From: Micromonospora sp. DSM 45708
Lineage (GTDB): Bacteria > Actinomycetota > Actinomycetes > Mycobacteriales > Micromonosporaceae
DNA length: 64,000 nucleotides
Reading direction: 5' to 3'
Assembly (NCBI RefSeq): GCF_039566955.1
Contig: NZ_CP154796.1
Coordinates: forward strand, 6,448,001-6,512,000
Below, piece by piece: positions 55,391 through 63,225 of this stretch (position 1 is the stretch's first letter; each line of letters opens with the position of its first letter). The notes beneath the pieces were generated by a model. That model made no database searches. It had not been told where the DNA came from and saw only the letters and a program-made list of their open reading frames with translations. Made by a program: the position numbers and the translations under genes.

Positions 55391-56193
55391 CCGGCGGCAC
55401 GAAGCGCAACGTGCTCGGCGTCGGCGTCGACGCGACCGACTACACCCGGGCCACCGAGGCGGTGGTCGACGCCGCCCGGCAACGCCGTCCCCTCGCGCTG
55501 ACCGCGCTGGCCGTGCACGGCGTGATGACCGGGGTGCTCGACCCGGCGCACAACGCCCGGCTCAACGCGTTCGACGTGGTCACCCCGGACGGGCAGCCGG
55601 TGCGGTGGGCGCTCAACCTGCTGCACGGCGCCGGCCTCACCGACCGCGTCTACGGGCCGGAGCTGACGCTGCGGGTGCTCGCCCGGTTCGCCGACGAGGG
55701 CCTGCCGGTCTACCTCTACGGCTCCACCGAGGAGACGCTGTCCCGGCTGATCCCGGCGCTGGAGCGCAAGTTCCCCGCACTGAAGATCGCCGGCGTCGAG
55801 CCGTCCAAGTTCCGGGCCGTCCTCCCGGGCGAGGACGCCGAGATCGCCGACCGGATCCGGAGCAGCGGCGCGCGCCTGGTCCTGGTCGGGCTGGGCTGCC
55901 CCCGGCAGGAGGTCTTCGCGTACGCCATGCGACCGCTGCTGGACATGCCGCTGATGGCGGTCGGCGCGGCGTTCGACTACCACGCCGGCCTGCTGCGCAA
56001 CCCGCCGCCGTGGATGCAGCGCGCCGGGCTGGAGTGGTTCTGGCGGCTCGGCCTGGAGCCGAAGCGGCTCTGGCGCCGCTACGTCATCCTCAACCCGGCC
56101 TACCTGGCCCGCCTCGCGGCGCAGAAGACCGGCCTGTGGAAGGCCACCCCGCCGGCGCCGGCCACCGGGCGTCCGTCCACCTTCGACGTCTGA
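55387..56193 (+). CDS. WecG/TagA/CpsF-family glycosyltransferase
   Basis: 268 aa, start codon inside the previous stop (ATGA). Family signatures: [61 protein letters not shown] and [13 protein letters not shown]-rich C-terminal region ([13 protein letters not shown]). Family members transfer N-acetylmannosaminuronic acid or N-acetylmannosamine to an undecaprenyl-linked acceptor in wall teichoic acid or exopolysaccharide synthesis. The donor here is unknown. The preceding epimerase could make it. Confidence 0.88.
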   Translation: MTGGTKRNVLGVGVDATDYTRATEAVVDAARQRRPLALTALAVHGVMTGVLDPAHNARLNAFDVVTPDGQPVRWALNLLHGAGLTDRVYGPELTLRVLARFADEGLPVYLYGSTEETLSRLIPALERKFPALKIAGVEPSKFRAVLPGEDAEIADRIRSSGARLVLVGLGCPRQEVFAYAMRPLLDMPLMAVGAAFDYHAGLLRNPPPWMQRAGLEWFWRLGLEPKRLWRRYVILNPAYLARLAAQKTGLWKATPPAPATGRPSTFDV

Positions 56194-56282
56194 CCCGGCC
56201 GGACCCCTACGGGAGGACGTTCCGGGTCGACCGGGGTGCCGTCCCGGATTCGGTGGACGTCGAACTGGGCAAGGCTGGGCCC

Positions 56283-56885
56283 ATGGATGACCGTCTCGCC
56301 CTGCTGCTCCCCGTCGCCGCCGTCTGGCTGGCCGCCGGCCTGGTCGCGGAGGGCCTGCCCGGGCTGGACCGCGCCCGCGCGCTGCGCCGGCGTACCGGAT
56401 GGTTGTCCGCACTGGTGCTGACCGGCCTCACGCTCACCGCGGCGGTCCTCGTCGCGGGCCTCCAGAGCGCCGGCGCCACGGCGGTCGACCGGGCCGCCGC
56501 CGGGCTCGCGGTCGCGGCGGCCCCGGCGGCGCTCGTCGCGGTCTGCACCGTACGCCGGCTGCGGCGGCTGCGGGCCGGCGCGGGCGCCTTCGCCGCGGCG
56601 CCGGGGACCCCGGCCCCGCACGGGTTGCGGGCCGCCGCCGCACACCCGCTGATCGCGCTCCCGCTCCAGGCGACCGCGCTCGCGGTGCTGGTGGCGGTGC
56701 TGCCGGCCGCCGGGGTCGACCTGTTCGCCGCGCCGGGCGTGGCCGGCCCGGCGATCACCGTCGCGGTGCTCGGGCTGACCGCGATCGGGGTACGCCACGC
56801 GCTGCGGCACAACCGTCTCGCCGAACGGGCGATGCCCCGGGCTGCGGCGGTGTCAACGCGCCCGGCCGGTGCCCTGCACGTATAG
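56283..56885 (+). CDS. Multi-helix membrane protein of unknown function
   Basis: 200 aa from ATG 56283. Four to five hydrophobic helices (LLLPVAAVWLAAGLVAEGLP, LSALVLTGLTLTAAVLVAGL, AAGLAVAAAPAALVAVCTV, ALPLQATALAVLVAVLPAAG, AITVAVLGLTAIGVRHAL), with Arg-rich cytoplasmic loops. No family is recognised. Its last 33 bases overlap the convergent gene at 56853. Confidence 0.6.
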   Translation: MDDRLALLLPVAAVWLAAGLVAEGLPGLDRARALRRRTGWLSALVLTGLTLTAAVLVAGLQSAGATAVDRAAAGLAVAAAPAALVAVCTVRRLRRLRAGAGAFAAAPGTPAPHGLRAAAAHPLIALPLQATALAVLVAVLPAAGVDLFAAPGVAGPAITVAVLGLTAIGVRHALRHNRLAERAMPRAAAVSTRPAGALHV

Positions 56886-57257
56886 CAGTTCGAGGATCGC
56901 CCGGGTCGCTTCGAACCAGCGGTCCAGCCAGCCGGGCGGGGGCACGCTCCCCTTGGGCGGCAACTCCAGCAGCAGCCCGCGCAACAGCGGATGGTCCACC
57001 AGGGACTCCTGCTGCTCCAGCGGCCATCCGCTGGGCGGGAACGACGGCTCGGTCAGCGGGTTCGGGTCGAGCGACGGCAGCGAGAGCGTCGACGAGGACG
57101 GCTCCGGCACGCCGGTGTCCCGGTCGGTGAGGTCCTCGCCGTCGGTGGAGACCACCTCGGTCAGGACGGTGTCCCGGCGGGCCCCGCGGTACTTGCCACC
57201 GAACCGCTCGGGCTTGCCCGGGCCGTTGGTGAGATTCTCTGAACCGATCGTCGTCAT
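56853..57257 (-). CDS. Conserved hypothetical small acidic protein
   Basis: 134 aa. MTTIGSENLTNGPGKPERFG, YRGARRDTVLTEVVSTDG and the tail GWLDRWFEATRAILELLYVQ are non-repetitive and protein-like. The middle is Pro/Ser-rich. It overlaps the end of the preceding gene (33 bases, tail to tail). No domain is recognised. Confidence 0.5.
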   Translation of the reverse strand: MTTIGSENLTNGPGKPERFGGKYRGARRDTVLTEVVSTDGEDLTDRDTGVPEPSSSTLSLPSLDPNPLTEPSFPPSGWPLEQQESLVDHPLLRGLLLELPPKGSVPPPGWLDRWFEATRAILELLYVQGTGRAR

Positions 57258-57408
57258 CAGTCTCGCCTGCCTCGTTCGGTTGCCGATCCGTGCGGTTCAA
57301 CGAGGCGGAACGGAACAGGCGACGGGTGCCCGGCGTCGACGGCCGGTGGACGTGGAACGGTCCCGCCCGGCGACGCTGGCGGGCGGGACCGTTCCTCGGG
57401 GTTACCGA

Positions 57409-57636
57409 TCAGCTTTGGCCGAAGGCTCCGCCCCGGGCCCGGGCGACGAATGCGTGCCAGTCACCCGGGGCGAAGACCAGGGCGGGTCCCGCCTTGTCCT
57501 TCGAGTCCCGGACGCCGACCGCCCCGGTCACGTACGCGACCTCCACGCAGTTGTCGCAGTTCGGCCCGCTCTTCGAGCTTTTGAACCACGTCGCCTGCGT
57601 CAGGTCCACGGGGAACTCCTTGGTCGCCATTTCCAC
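57409..57636 (-). CDS. DUF397-domain protein
   Basis: 75 aa (ATG 57636; ATG 57630 gives MATKEF and is equally plausible). ATWFKSSKSGPNCDNCVEVAYV, VGVRDSKDKAGPALVFAPGDW is the standard DUF397 pattern. DUF397 proteins are nearly always encoded directly after a DUF5753-type XRE regulator, as here, with overlapping ends; Streptomyces pairs of this type influence development and antibiotic production. Confidence 0.88.
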   Translation of the reverse strand: MEMATKEFPVDLTQATWFKSSKSGPNCDNCVEVAYVTGAVGVRDSKDKAGPALVFAPGDWHAFVARARGGAFGQS

Positions 57637-58481
57637 AGCGGCTCCTCTGCCAGTCTCGCGATGTGTGCGACGGACTCCTCCGGTCGAATGGCCGCTGCTC
57701 GAATGTGATCGAAGATGAAGCTGTACTTCTGAAGCTCGTCGCTCTTCTCGAGGAAGAGCCCACCCGTGGCGTTCTCCGCGTACACGACATCGGGATCACT
57801 CGGTTCGGGGAAGCTGAGGATCGTGAAGGTTCCGTCCATACCGGCGTGTGCCCCCACCTCGAAGGGGAGGACCTGCACCGTCACGTTCGGCAGTTGGGCC
57901 ACCTCCACCAACCGCTTGAGCTGACCACGCATCACCGCGTCGCCGCCAACCGGCCGGCTCAGCACCGCCTCATCGAGCACCACCCACAGATCGACCGGAT
58001 CGTCCTGGGTCAACAACGACTGTCGGCCCAATCGGACACGGACCCGTTGGTCGATCTGTTCGGCGGTGAAGTCCGGACGGGCGGCGCGGATCATCGCCCC
58101 GGCGTACTCCTCGGTCTCCAGCAGGCCGGGCACGACCTGCTGCTCGTACGCCCGGATCTGGCCGGCCGCGGCCTCCAGGCCGACGTACGCGCCCACCAGC
58201 ACCGTGCTGTACGGGTGCCACCACCCCTTCTGCCGGGCCTCGCGGGCGATCTGCACCAGCTCGTCGCTCTCGGCGCCGACCACCCCGTAGATGCGGAGCA
58301 TGTCCCGCACGTCGCGAGGCGTGGCGGTGGTGTGCCCGGTCTCGATCCGGGAGACCTTGGACGCCGAGCACTCCAGTTGCTCGGCGACCGCTTCTATGGT
58401 GATGCCGGCGGCTTCCCGTTGCCGGCGGAGCTCGGCGCCGAGTCGGCGTCGACGGATGGTCGGGCTGCGCCGTTCGCTCAC
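57600..58481 (-). CDS. XRE-family regulator with DUF5753 (Scr1/WhiJ-like)
   Basis: 293 aa. HTH about 12-70 (LGAELRRQREAAGITIEAVA, LECSASKVSRIETGHTTATP), then the DUF5753 effector domain (about 105-275) with LETEEYAGAMIRAARPDFT, LWVVLDEAVLSRPVGG, VTVQVLPFEVGAHAGMDGTF and VVYAENATGGLFLE. It would repress or activate nearby genes and bind the DUF397 partner encoded downstream (overlapping). The 594-base region upstream includes a candidate operator. Confidence 0.9.
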   Translation of the reverse strand: MSERRSPTIRRRRLGAELRRQREAAGITIEAVAEQLECSASKVSRIETGHTTATPRDVRDMLRIYGVVGAESDELVQIAREARQKGWWHPYSTVLVGAYVGLEAAAGQIRAYEQQVVPGLLETEEYAGAMIRAARPDFTAEQIDQRVRVRLGRQSLLTQDDPVDLWVVLDEAVLSRPVGGDAVMRGQLKRLVEVAQLPNVTVQVLPFEVGAHAGMDGTFTILSFPEPSDPDVVYAENATGGLFLEKSDELQKYSFIFDHIRAAAIRPEESVAHIARLAEEPLWKWRPRSSPWT

Positions 58482-59075
58482 GACGCGGCCCCAGGACTCA
58501 CAGTCACCCGGCTACCTCCGGTCGGTCGCGCCCGGTTCCACACCCGCCGTGGGCGCGACCGGCGGGCGGCGGGCAAGCGTTCGCGGCAGGGGTGGTGCCG
58601 GTCGTCGACCGGCCGCGACGGGCGAAACCGGCGTCCAGTGTGCCGGCCCGGCACCTGAGGCTTCAAGCGTCCGGTTCACGTGTCCCGCTCACCTATCGGC
58701 AAAAGTCGACGTGCAACTTGCATGACGCACGTCGCTGATGCACTCTGTCCGTATGGCACGGGTTACTCACCGTCTTCGCTTGATCTCCGCGCGTGGTGAC
58801 ACCACGGTCCGCGGGACGGCCGGAGGGGAGCCGTCCCGCGCCGTGCGACCTGCCCCGGAGTGAAGACCCCACCGCTGCACGCCAGCTTGGCTGCGGCGGC
58901 GGGAGCGGTAACCGGGAGCAGCCGGGTGATGGTCGGGTGACGGCTCGCCACCGCGGGTACGGCCCGACCAGCACCGACGACCACCGGTCCACGAGGTAGA
59001 CCCCCCGTCACCGGACCGCACCGACCCGTTCAAGATCGCCGGCCCCGCGCCGGCCGAACCCTCCCAGGAGCCCAT
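58482..59075. promoter_or_regulatory. 594-bp non-coding region with inverted repeat CGACGTGC-N12-GCACGTCG
   Basis: No convincing gene. An 8-bp inverted repeat (58707-58714 and 58727-58734) flanks the less GC-rich AACTTGCATGA and lies 226-253 bases upstream of the XRE gene start. This could be the regulator's own operator. Upstream of the 95-aa gene, AGGAG at 59066-59070 is the only other signal I see. Confidence 0.3.
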
Positions 59076-59363
59076 GTGCTTCCCCGCTCCGGTGACGTAC
59101 TGCACGTGACGCGCGCGGCGAGTGTCCAGTTCTTCCGACCGATCATGTTCCGGATGATCCGGGTGCTCGACTGGCCGGCCTACGACGGTTGGCTCTGGCT
59201 CGACGGCTACGAGTTGAACGCGGCGGGGGACGCGGTCAACCGGCGGTCGATCTTCGTACAGCAGGAGGGGCTGCGGCAGATCCAGGCCGCGCCGGCCCCA
59301 CGGCAGCACACCGTCCGGACGGCCCGCCGTCCGGTCGTCCGGACCCCGGTCCGGGTGAGCTGA
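59076..59363 (+). CDS. Conserved hypothetical small protein
   Basis: 95 aa from GTG 59076 (AGGAG 59066-59070, spacing 5 bases). The middle is distinctive: FFRPIMFRMIRVLDWPAYDG then LDGYELNAAGDAVNRRSIFV. The aromatic-rich core looks folded rather than low-complexity and codon use is typical, so it is probably real. No function can be assigned. GTG 59106 is an alternative start. Confidence 0.6.
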   Translation: MLPRSGDVLHVTRAASVQFFRPIMFRMIRVLDWPAYDGWLWLDGYELNAAGDAVNRRSIFVQQEGLRQIQAAPAPRQHTVRTARRPVVRTPVRVS

Positions 59364-59460
59364 CCTCACGATTCCCGGCCGGTGGGCGTGCCGCCGCCAT
59401 AGAATCGGTACGCCCACCCCGGCACGTTCCACCCCGCGCGCCACGGACCCTGAACCAGGG

Positions 59461-59892
59461 ATGGTCATGGTCAATCTGCCCGCCGCGCGGCGGCACCACC
59501 GGTCCCGCACCGGCTACGCCCTCGGGCTCTTCGTCTTCCTCGGGGTCGCGACCGCGCTCGCGCTCATGGTCCGCCACCCGGCGTTCTCCACCACCGAGCA
59601 ACTGGCCGAGCCCGTGCCGGCTCCGGAGATCACCGTGGCCGGCGCGGACGCCCGGCCGACCGCCGAACCGCCCGGGGACGACCCGAACGAGGTCGAACAG
59701 CCGTCGGTGGCGGACGGGGAAGCAGCGCCCCCGTCCGACGCGGCGGGCAGCGGGGCCGGCGAGGGCACGCTGGCCGAGCGCCCCACCGGATCGGAGGATC
59801 TCAGCCGGCCGCTGTTCTACTCCGGCGTGCTCGGTCTCGCCATCTCACTGGCCGGGCTCGGCCTGGTCGGCACCCGCCGCCGACAGTGGTGA
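59461..59892 (+). CDS. Membrane protein with two terminal helices
   Basis: 143 aa (ATG 59461; ATG 59467 is an alternative). A basic start and a first helix (GYALGLFVFLGVATALALMV), a 70-residue acidic/Pro-rich outer region (PAPEITVAGADARPTAEPPG), then a second helix (SGVLGLAISLAGLGLVG) and a basic tail RRRQW. The order helix-then-basic tail preceded by LAERPTG is reminiscent of a sortase sorting signal but does not match LAxTG exactly. It ends three bases before the convergent PASTA gene. Confidence 0.55.
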   Translation: MVMVNLPAARRHHRSRTGYALGLFVFLGVATALALMVRHPAFSTTEQLAEPVPAPEITVAGADARPTAEPPGDDPNEVEQPSVADGEAAPPSDAAGSGAGEGTLAERPTGSEDLSRPLFYSGVLGLAISLAGLGLVGTRRRQW

Positions 59893-59895
59893 ACG

Positions 59896-60753
59896 TCAGG
59901 GGGTGGCGGAGGTGGTCGGCGCGGAGCCCGGAGTGCTCGCAGCGGTCGTCGGTGCGCCGGTGGTGGGTGCGGCGGGCGCGGCCACCACGAGGGTGACCCG
60001 TTCGCCCTCGCCCACGGCGTAACCGGCCTCCGGATCCGTGGCGAGCACCGTCCCGGCCGGCCGGTCCGACGGTCGGCGTTGCACGCGGTAGTCGACGCCG
60101 AGCCGGTCCAGCACCGTCCGGGCGGCCGACTCCGGGAGCCCCACCAGCGGCGGCATCGGCACCTCCACCGCCGTGGTCGGCGGCGTGCCGGACGGGGAAC
60201 TGGACGGTGACGCGCTGGTCGGGGTGGCGCTGGCCGAGGTGGCACTGGCCGGCGCGGACGCGCTGGGCGCCGCCGACGGCGTCCCCGGACCGGAGTCGCG
60301 GTCCGCGGCCCGCAACGCCAGCCACACCCCGGCCGCGATCAGCCCGACCAGGATCAGGGCCAGGACGCCCAGCAGGATCGGCATCCACCAGCGGCGCCCG
60401 GCCTGCTCGTCGCCGTACCACTCGGCACCCGGCTCCGGATAGGCCGCCGACCGTGGCGGCGGCACGCCGGCCCGGCCGGACCAGGCCGCGCCCCCGACCG
60501 GCTCCTGCCGGCTGGTGGCGTCGAGAGGCCGAGGTGCCCCACCGGGCAACGGCCGGGTGGCATCCGCGTCCCCGCCGGCGCCGGCCGCGTTCCGCGGCAT
60601 GGCCCGGGTGGCGTCCACGTCCTCGCCCGACCCGGCCGCGTTCCGCGGCATGGCCCGCGTGGCGTCCACGTCACCGCCCGGGGACCGGTCCGGCGGCAGG
60701 GCCCGGGTGGCGTCCGCGTCGTCGGCGGGTGGTTCCTGACGGTCGTCGCTCAT
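59896..60753 (-). CDS. Membrane protein with DATR repeats and one PASTA domain
   Basis: 285 aa from ATG 60753. The cytoplasmic N-terminus has four DATR(A/P)(L/M)P-type repeats (DATR at 14, 30, 47, 64, with DATS at 78), spaced 16-17 residues. One helix (WWMPILLGVLALILVGLIAA, about 125-145) leads to a Ser/Ala/Thr-rich linker and a single PASTA domain (about 200-260: VEVPMPPLVGLPESAARTVL, GVDYRVQRRPSDRPAGTVL). PASTA outside kinases and PBPs is uncommon; it may sense muropeptides without catalysis. The next PASTA gene is 100 bases upstream. Confidence 0.75.
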   Translation of the reverse strand: MSDDRQEPPADDADATRALPPDRSPGGDVDATRAMPRNAAGSGEDVDATRAMPRNAAGAGGDADATRPLPGGAPRPLDATSRQEPVGGAAWSGRAGVPPPRSAAYPEPGAEWYGDEQAGRRWWMPILLGVLALILVGLIAAGVWLALRAADRDSGPGTPSAAPSASAPASATSASATPTSASPSSSPSGTPPTTAVEVPMPPLVGLPESAARTVLDRLGVDYRVQRRPSDRPAGTVLATDPEAGYAVGEGERVTLVVAAPAAPTTGAPTTAASTPGSAPTTSATP

Positions 60754-60853
60754 GGCACACGTCCTTCCCGCACCGGGACGGGGCACGCGGCCCTCGAACG
60801 TCCACGGTAACGGGCCACGGCCAAGCCGGCAGGGATCAGCACGCCGGGCGGCG

Positions 60854-61534
60854 TCAGGGCGTCGGCGACGGGCCCTCGGTCGGCGTGCCGGACGGCTCGT
60901 TCCCGCAGGTCAACGACACCTGATCGTTCCAGTGGGCGGTGCCCCCGGCGACCGGGTCCTGCCCGGTGACCGGCCCCCGGCGACCGGTCAGGTAGCGGGG
61001 ATACAGCCCCGCCTCCACCAGGTCGTCGGCGGCGTCGGAGCAGGACTCGCCGCCCACGTCGGGCACGGTGACCTCGGGCGCCGGCCCGGCAACCCAGACG
61101 GTGACGGTGACACCGCGCTTCACCGGCTCCCCCGGCCGGGGCGACGTGCGCTCCACGGCGCGTCCCGAGCCGCTGCCGAACACCAGCCGCCAACCGAGCC
61201 GACGGTCGCGCAACTCCTGTCGGGCCCGCACGAAGTCGGTACCCACCACCTCCGGCACGGTGAGGCCGGCCGGGGTGCGCGAACGCGTACCGGTCGGGCG
61301 GTCCTCGACGGGACGGTCCGCCGTGGGACTCGCCCCGGTCGGGCCGGACGACGGGACCACAGGTGGCGACGCGGCCTCGGACGAGGTGGTCGGCCGGTCC
61401 GGTTCTCCGGCCAGGACCCAGCCCCCGCTGGCCCCGATCACAGCCAGCAGGACCGCCGCCAGGCCGCCGCCGACGAGCAGCCGGGTCCGGTCCGGACCGG
61501 TCTCGTCACGTACCGGCTGCCGCTCGTCCGTCAT
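60854..61534 (-). CDS. Membrane protein with two PASTA domains
   Basis: 226 aa from ATG 61534 (GGGAG six bases before it; ATG 61555 is possible). A short cytoplasmic N-terminus, one helix (LLVGGGLAAVLLAVIGASGG, about 20-40), a Ser/Thr/Pro linker, and two PASTA domains: AGLTVPEVVGTDFVRARQEL (about 100-160) and APEVTVPDVGGESCSDAADD (about 165-220). The second contains a cysteine pair (SCSD and LTCGN) that may be disulfide-bonded. Together with the downstream gene it forms a pair of kinase-free PASTA proteins. Confidence 0.78.
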   Translation of the reverse strand: MTDERQPVRDETGPDRTRLLVGGGLAAVLLAVIGASGGWVLAGEPDRPTTSSEAASPPVVPSSGPTGASPTADRPVEDRPTGTRSRTPAGLTVPEVVGTDFVRARQELRDRRLGWRLVFGSGSGRAVERTSPRPGEPVKRGVTVTVWVAGPAPEVTVPDVGGESCSDAADDLVEAGLYPRYLTGRRGPVTGQDPVAGGTAHWNDQVSLTCGNEPSGTPTEGPSPTP

Positions 61535-61648
61535 CGCGTCTCCCGCCTCAGTCATCGGCGACCGTAGCCGGTGCCGCCAAGTCATCCGAGCCCTACCGGC
61601 CGCTCCCACGACTCGCCGGGCCGACCTCGGGACGCTACGCTGCCCGGC

Positions 61649-63007
61649 ATGGCCAGACGGGGCTGGGGAGGATCGACCGCCGCCGCGCTCGGCGTCGCTG
61701 CCGGCGCGGGCGCCGCTCAGCTCGGCTTCGGCTACGGGCTGGGCATCATCAACTGGGCGCCCACCGGCACCGTACGCATCGAGTCGGCCTGGGTGGCGAG
61801 CCTCGCCTGGGCGACCTGGATCGCCGCGACCTCGGTCATCGCCGGTGCGGTCTGCGCGCAGCGCCTGCGCGGCGGCGGGGACGAGCCGGTGGGCGTGTTG
61901 CCCCGGCTCGGGCTAGCCCTCGCCGCCGGTGTCGGCGCGCTGGTCACCGTGCTGCTGGTGGCGGTGCCGGCCCGCGCCGCCCGGGTGCCGGACACCACCG
62001 CGCCGCAGACCGTCGCCGCCGCGTACGCGGGCGCGGGCCTGGTGCTCGGCGTGCTGCTGGCGACCTGGGCGCTGCACACCCGCGCCGCCGCCACCAACCT
62101 GATCGCCACCACCGGCTGGCTCTGGCTGCTCGCCGTGGTGTCGGTGGTGGACGGGGTGCTCTCCGGCCGGGGCCTGACCACCGCCCAACTCGGCATCTGG
62201 CAGATCAGCGCGGACAGCGCCCGCTTCTGGATCCGTGACTACTTCTACTGGCCGGGGGCGCTGCTCTCGCTGGGCTCCGCGCTGGTGATCGGGGTGCTCG
62301 CCGCCCGGCACGCGACCCGGTCGCCGGGGGTGCGGGTCGGTGCCGCCGCCTCCGGCGCGGCCGGTCCGCTGCTGGTGGCACTGGCGTACCTGCTGGCCGT
62401 GCCGCGACTGGCCGGAATCGCCGCCGAGCAGTTGTCGGCCCACCTGATCGCGCCGTACGCGGTGATCGCCGGGGTGGGCGGCTCGATGCTGATGGCCGCG
62501 CTGGCCCAGCGGGCCGACCGTCGGCGCGGTGCGGAGGCGGAACCCCCGACCGGCGCGACCGCGACGCCGGCCGGTCTTGACACGGCGGAGCCGGCCGGGC
62601 CCACGCCGCAGCGGTCCGCCGATCCGGAGTCGGCCGGGCCCACGCCGCACAGGTCCGTCGATCCCGATCCGGACAGCCCCTCGGACACGGGGCCGTCCGG
62701 GGAGGCCGGCCCCGGTTCGCTGCCGACGACTACGGAGAAGCCGGCCGGGTCGCCGGGTCGCGCCGGCGAGCGGCCCGGGTCGCCGGGTCGCGCCGCCCGG
62801 ACCGCCACCGACCGTCGAGGCCGGACGGTGCCCCAGCAGCGGCAGCCCGAGGTTGCGCCGCCGGACGACCCGGCCAGCAATCAAGACGACGCGCCAGACG
62901 ACGAGGCGGGCACGGGCGGGTCGGGCACCGGGAGGGCTGCGGCCGGACCACAACCCGGGCCGTCGTCCCCGCCCGTCGAACCGAAGACGCGCCGCCGCGC
63001 CCGCTGA
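61649..63007 (+). CDS. Polytopic membrane protein with long acidic Pro-rich tail
   Basis: 452 aa from ATG 61649. About seven helices in the first 300 residues (for example VASLAWATWIAATSVIAGAV, LALAAGVGALVTVLLVAVPA, YAGAGLVLGVLLATWALHT, GWLWLLAVVSVVDGVL, WPGALLSLGSALVIGVLAA). The last 150 residues are Pro/Gly/Asp-rich with two copies of SAGPTPHRS/AGPTPQRS-type repeats and an Arg-rich end (PKTRRRAR). Function unknown. It diverges from the PASTA pair. Confidence 0.7.
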   Translation: MARRGWGGSTAAALGVAAGAGAAQLGFGYGLGIINWAPTGTVRIESAWVASLAWATWIAATSVIAGAVCAQRLRGGGDEPVGVLPRLGLALAAGVGALVTVLLVAVPARAARVPDTTAPQTVAAAYAGAGLVLGVLLATWALHTRAAATNLIATTGWLWLLAVVSVVDGVLSGRGLTTAQLGIWQISADSARFWIRDYFYWPGALLSLGSALVIGVLAARHATRSPGVRVGAAASGAAGPLLVALAYLLAVPRLAGIAAEQLSAHLIAPYAVIAGVGGSMLMAALAQRADRRRGAEAEPPTGATATPAGLDTAEPAGPTPQRSADPESAGPTPHRSVDPDPDSPSDTGPSGEAGPGSLPTTTEKPAGSPGRAGERPGSPGRAARTATDRRGRTVPQQRQPEVAPPDDPASNQDDAPDDEAGTGGSGTGRAAAGPQPGPSSPPVEPKTRRRAR

Positions 63008-63107
63008 TCCCGCCGTCCGGCTCCGACCTCCGGTCGACGCCCGAGCCGGCACCACTCCGGCGGGCCGGCGATACGCACAGTGATGTCTCCACCGAAGGAC
63101 GCTGCTT

Positions 63108-63157
63108 GGAGCGATATGCCTCTGAGGCATAATTATGCCTCAGAGGCATATCGCTCC
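63108..63157. repeat. Perfect 50-bp palindrome made of two 17-bp palindromes
   Basis: 63108-63157 is perfectly self-complementary around 63132/63133. It contains TATGCCTCTGAGGCATA (63115-63131) and TATGCCTCAGAGGCATA (63134-63150), each itself a palindrome apart from the centre base, so four GCCTC/GAGGC half-sites are regularly spaced. It is markedly AT-richer than its surroundings. It lies between two convergent genes, so it may be a terminator, a protein-binding site or a mobile-repeat remnant. Confidence 0.85.
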
Positions 63158-63225
63158 GGGCCGGCCTTCTTCCGAGAGGGCGACACACCCGAGTGGGCCG
63201 GATACCAGCCGGGGCGGGCAACCGA

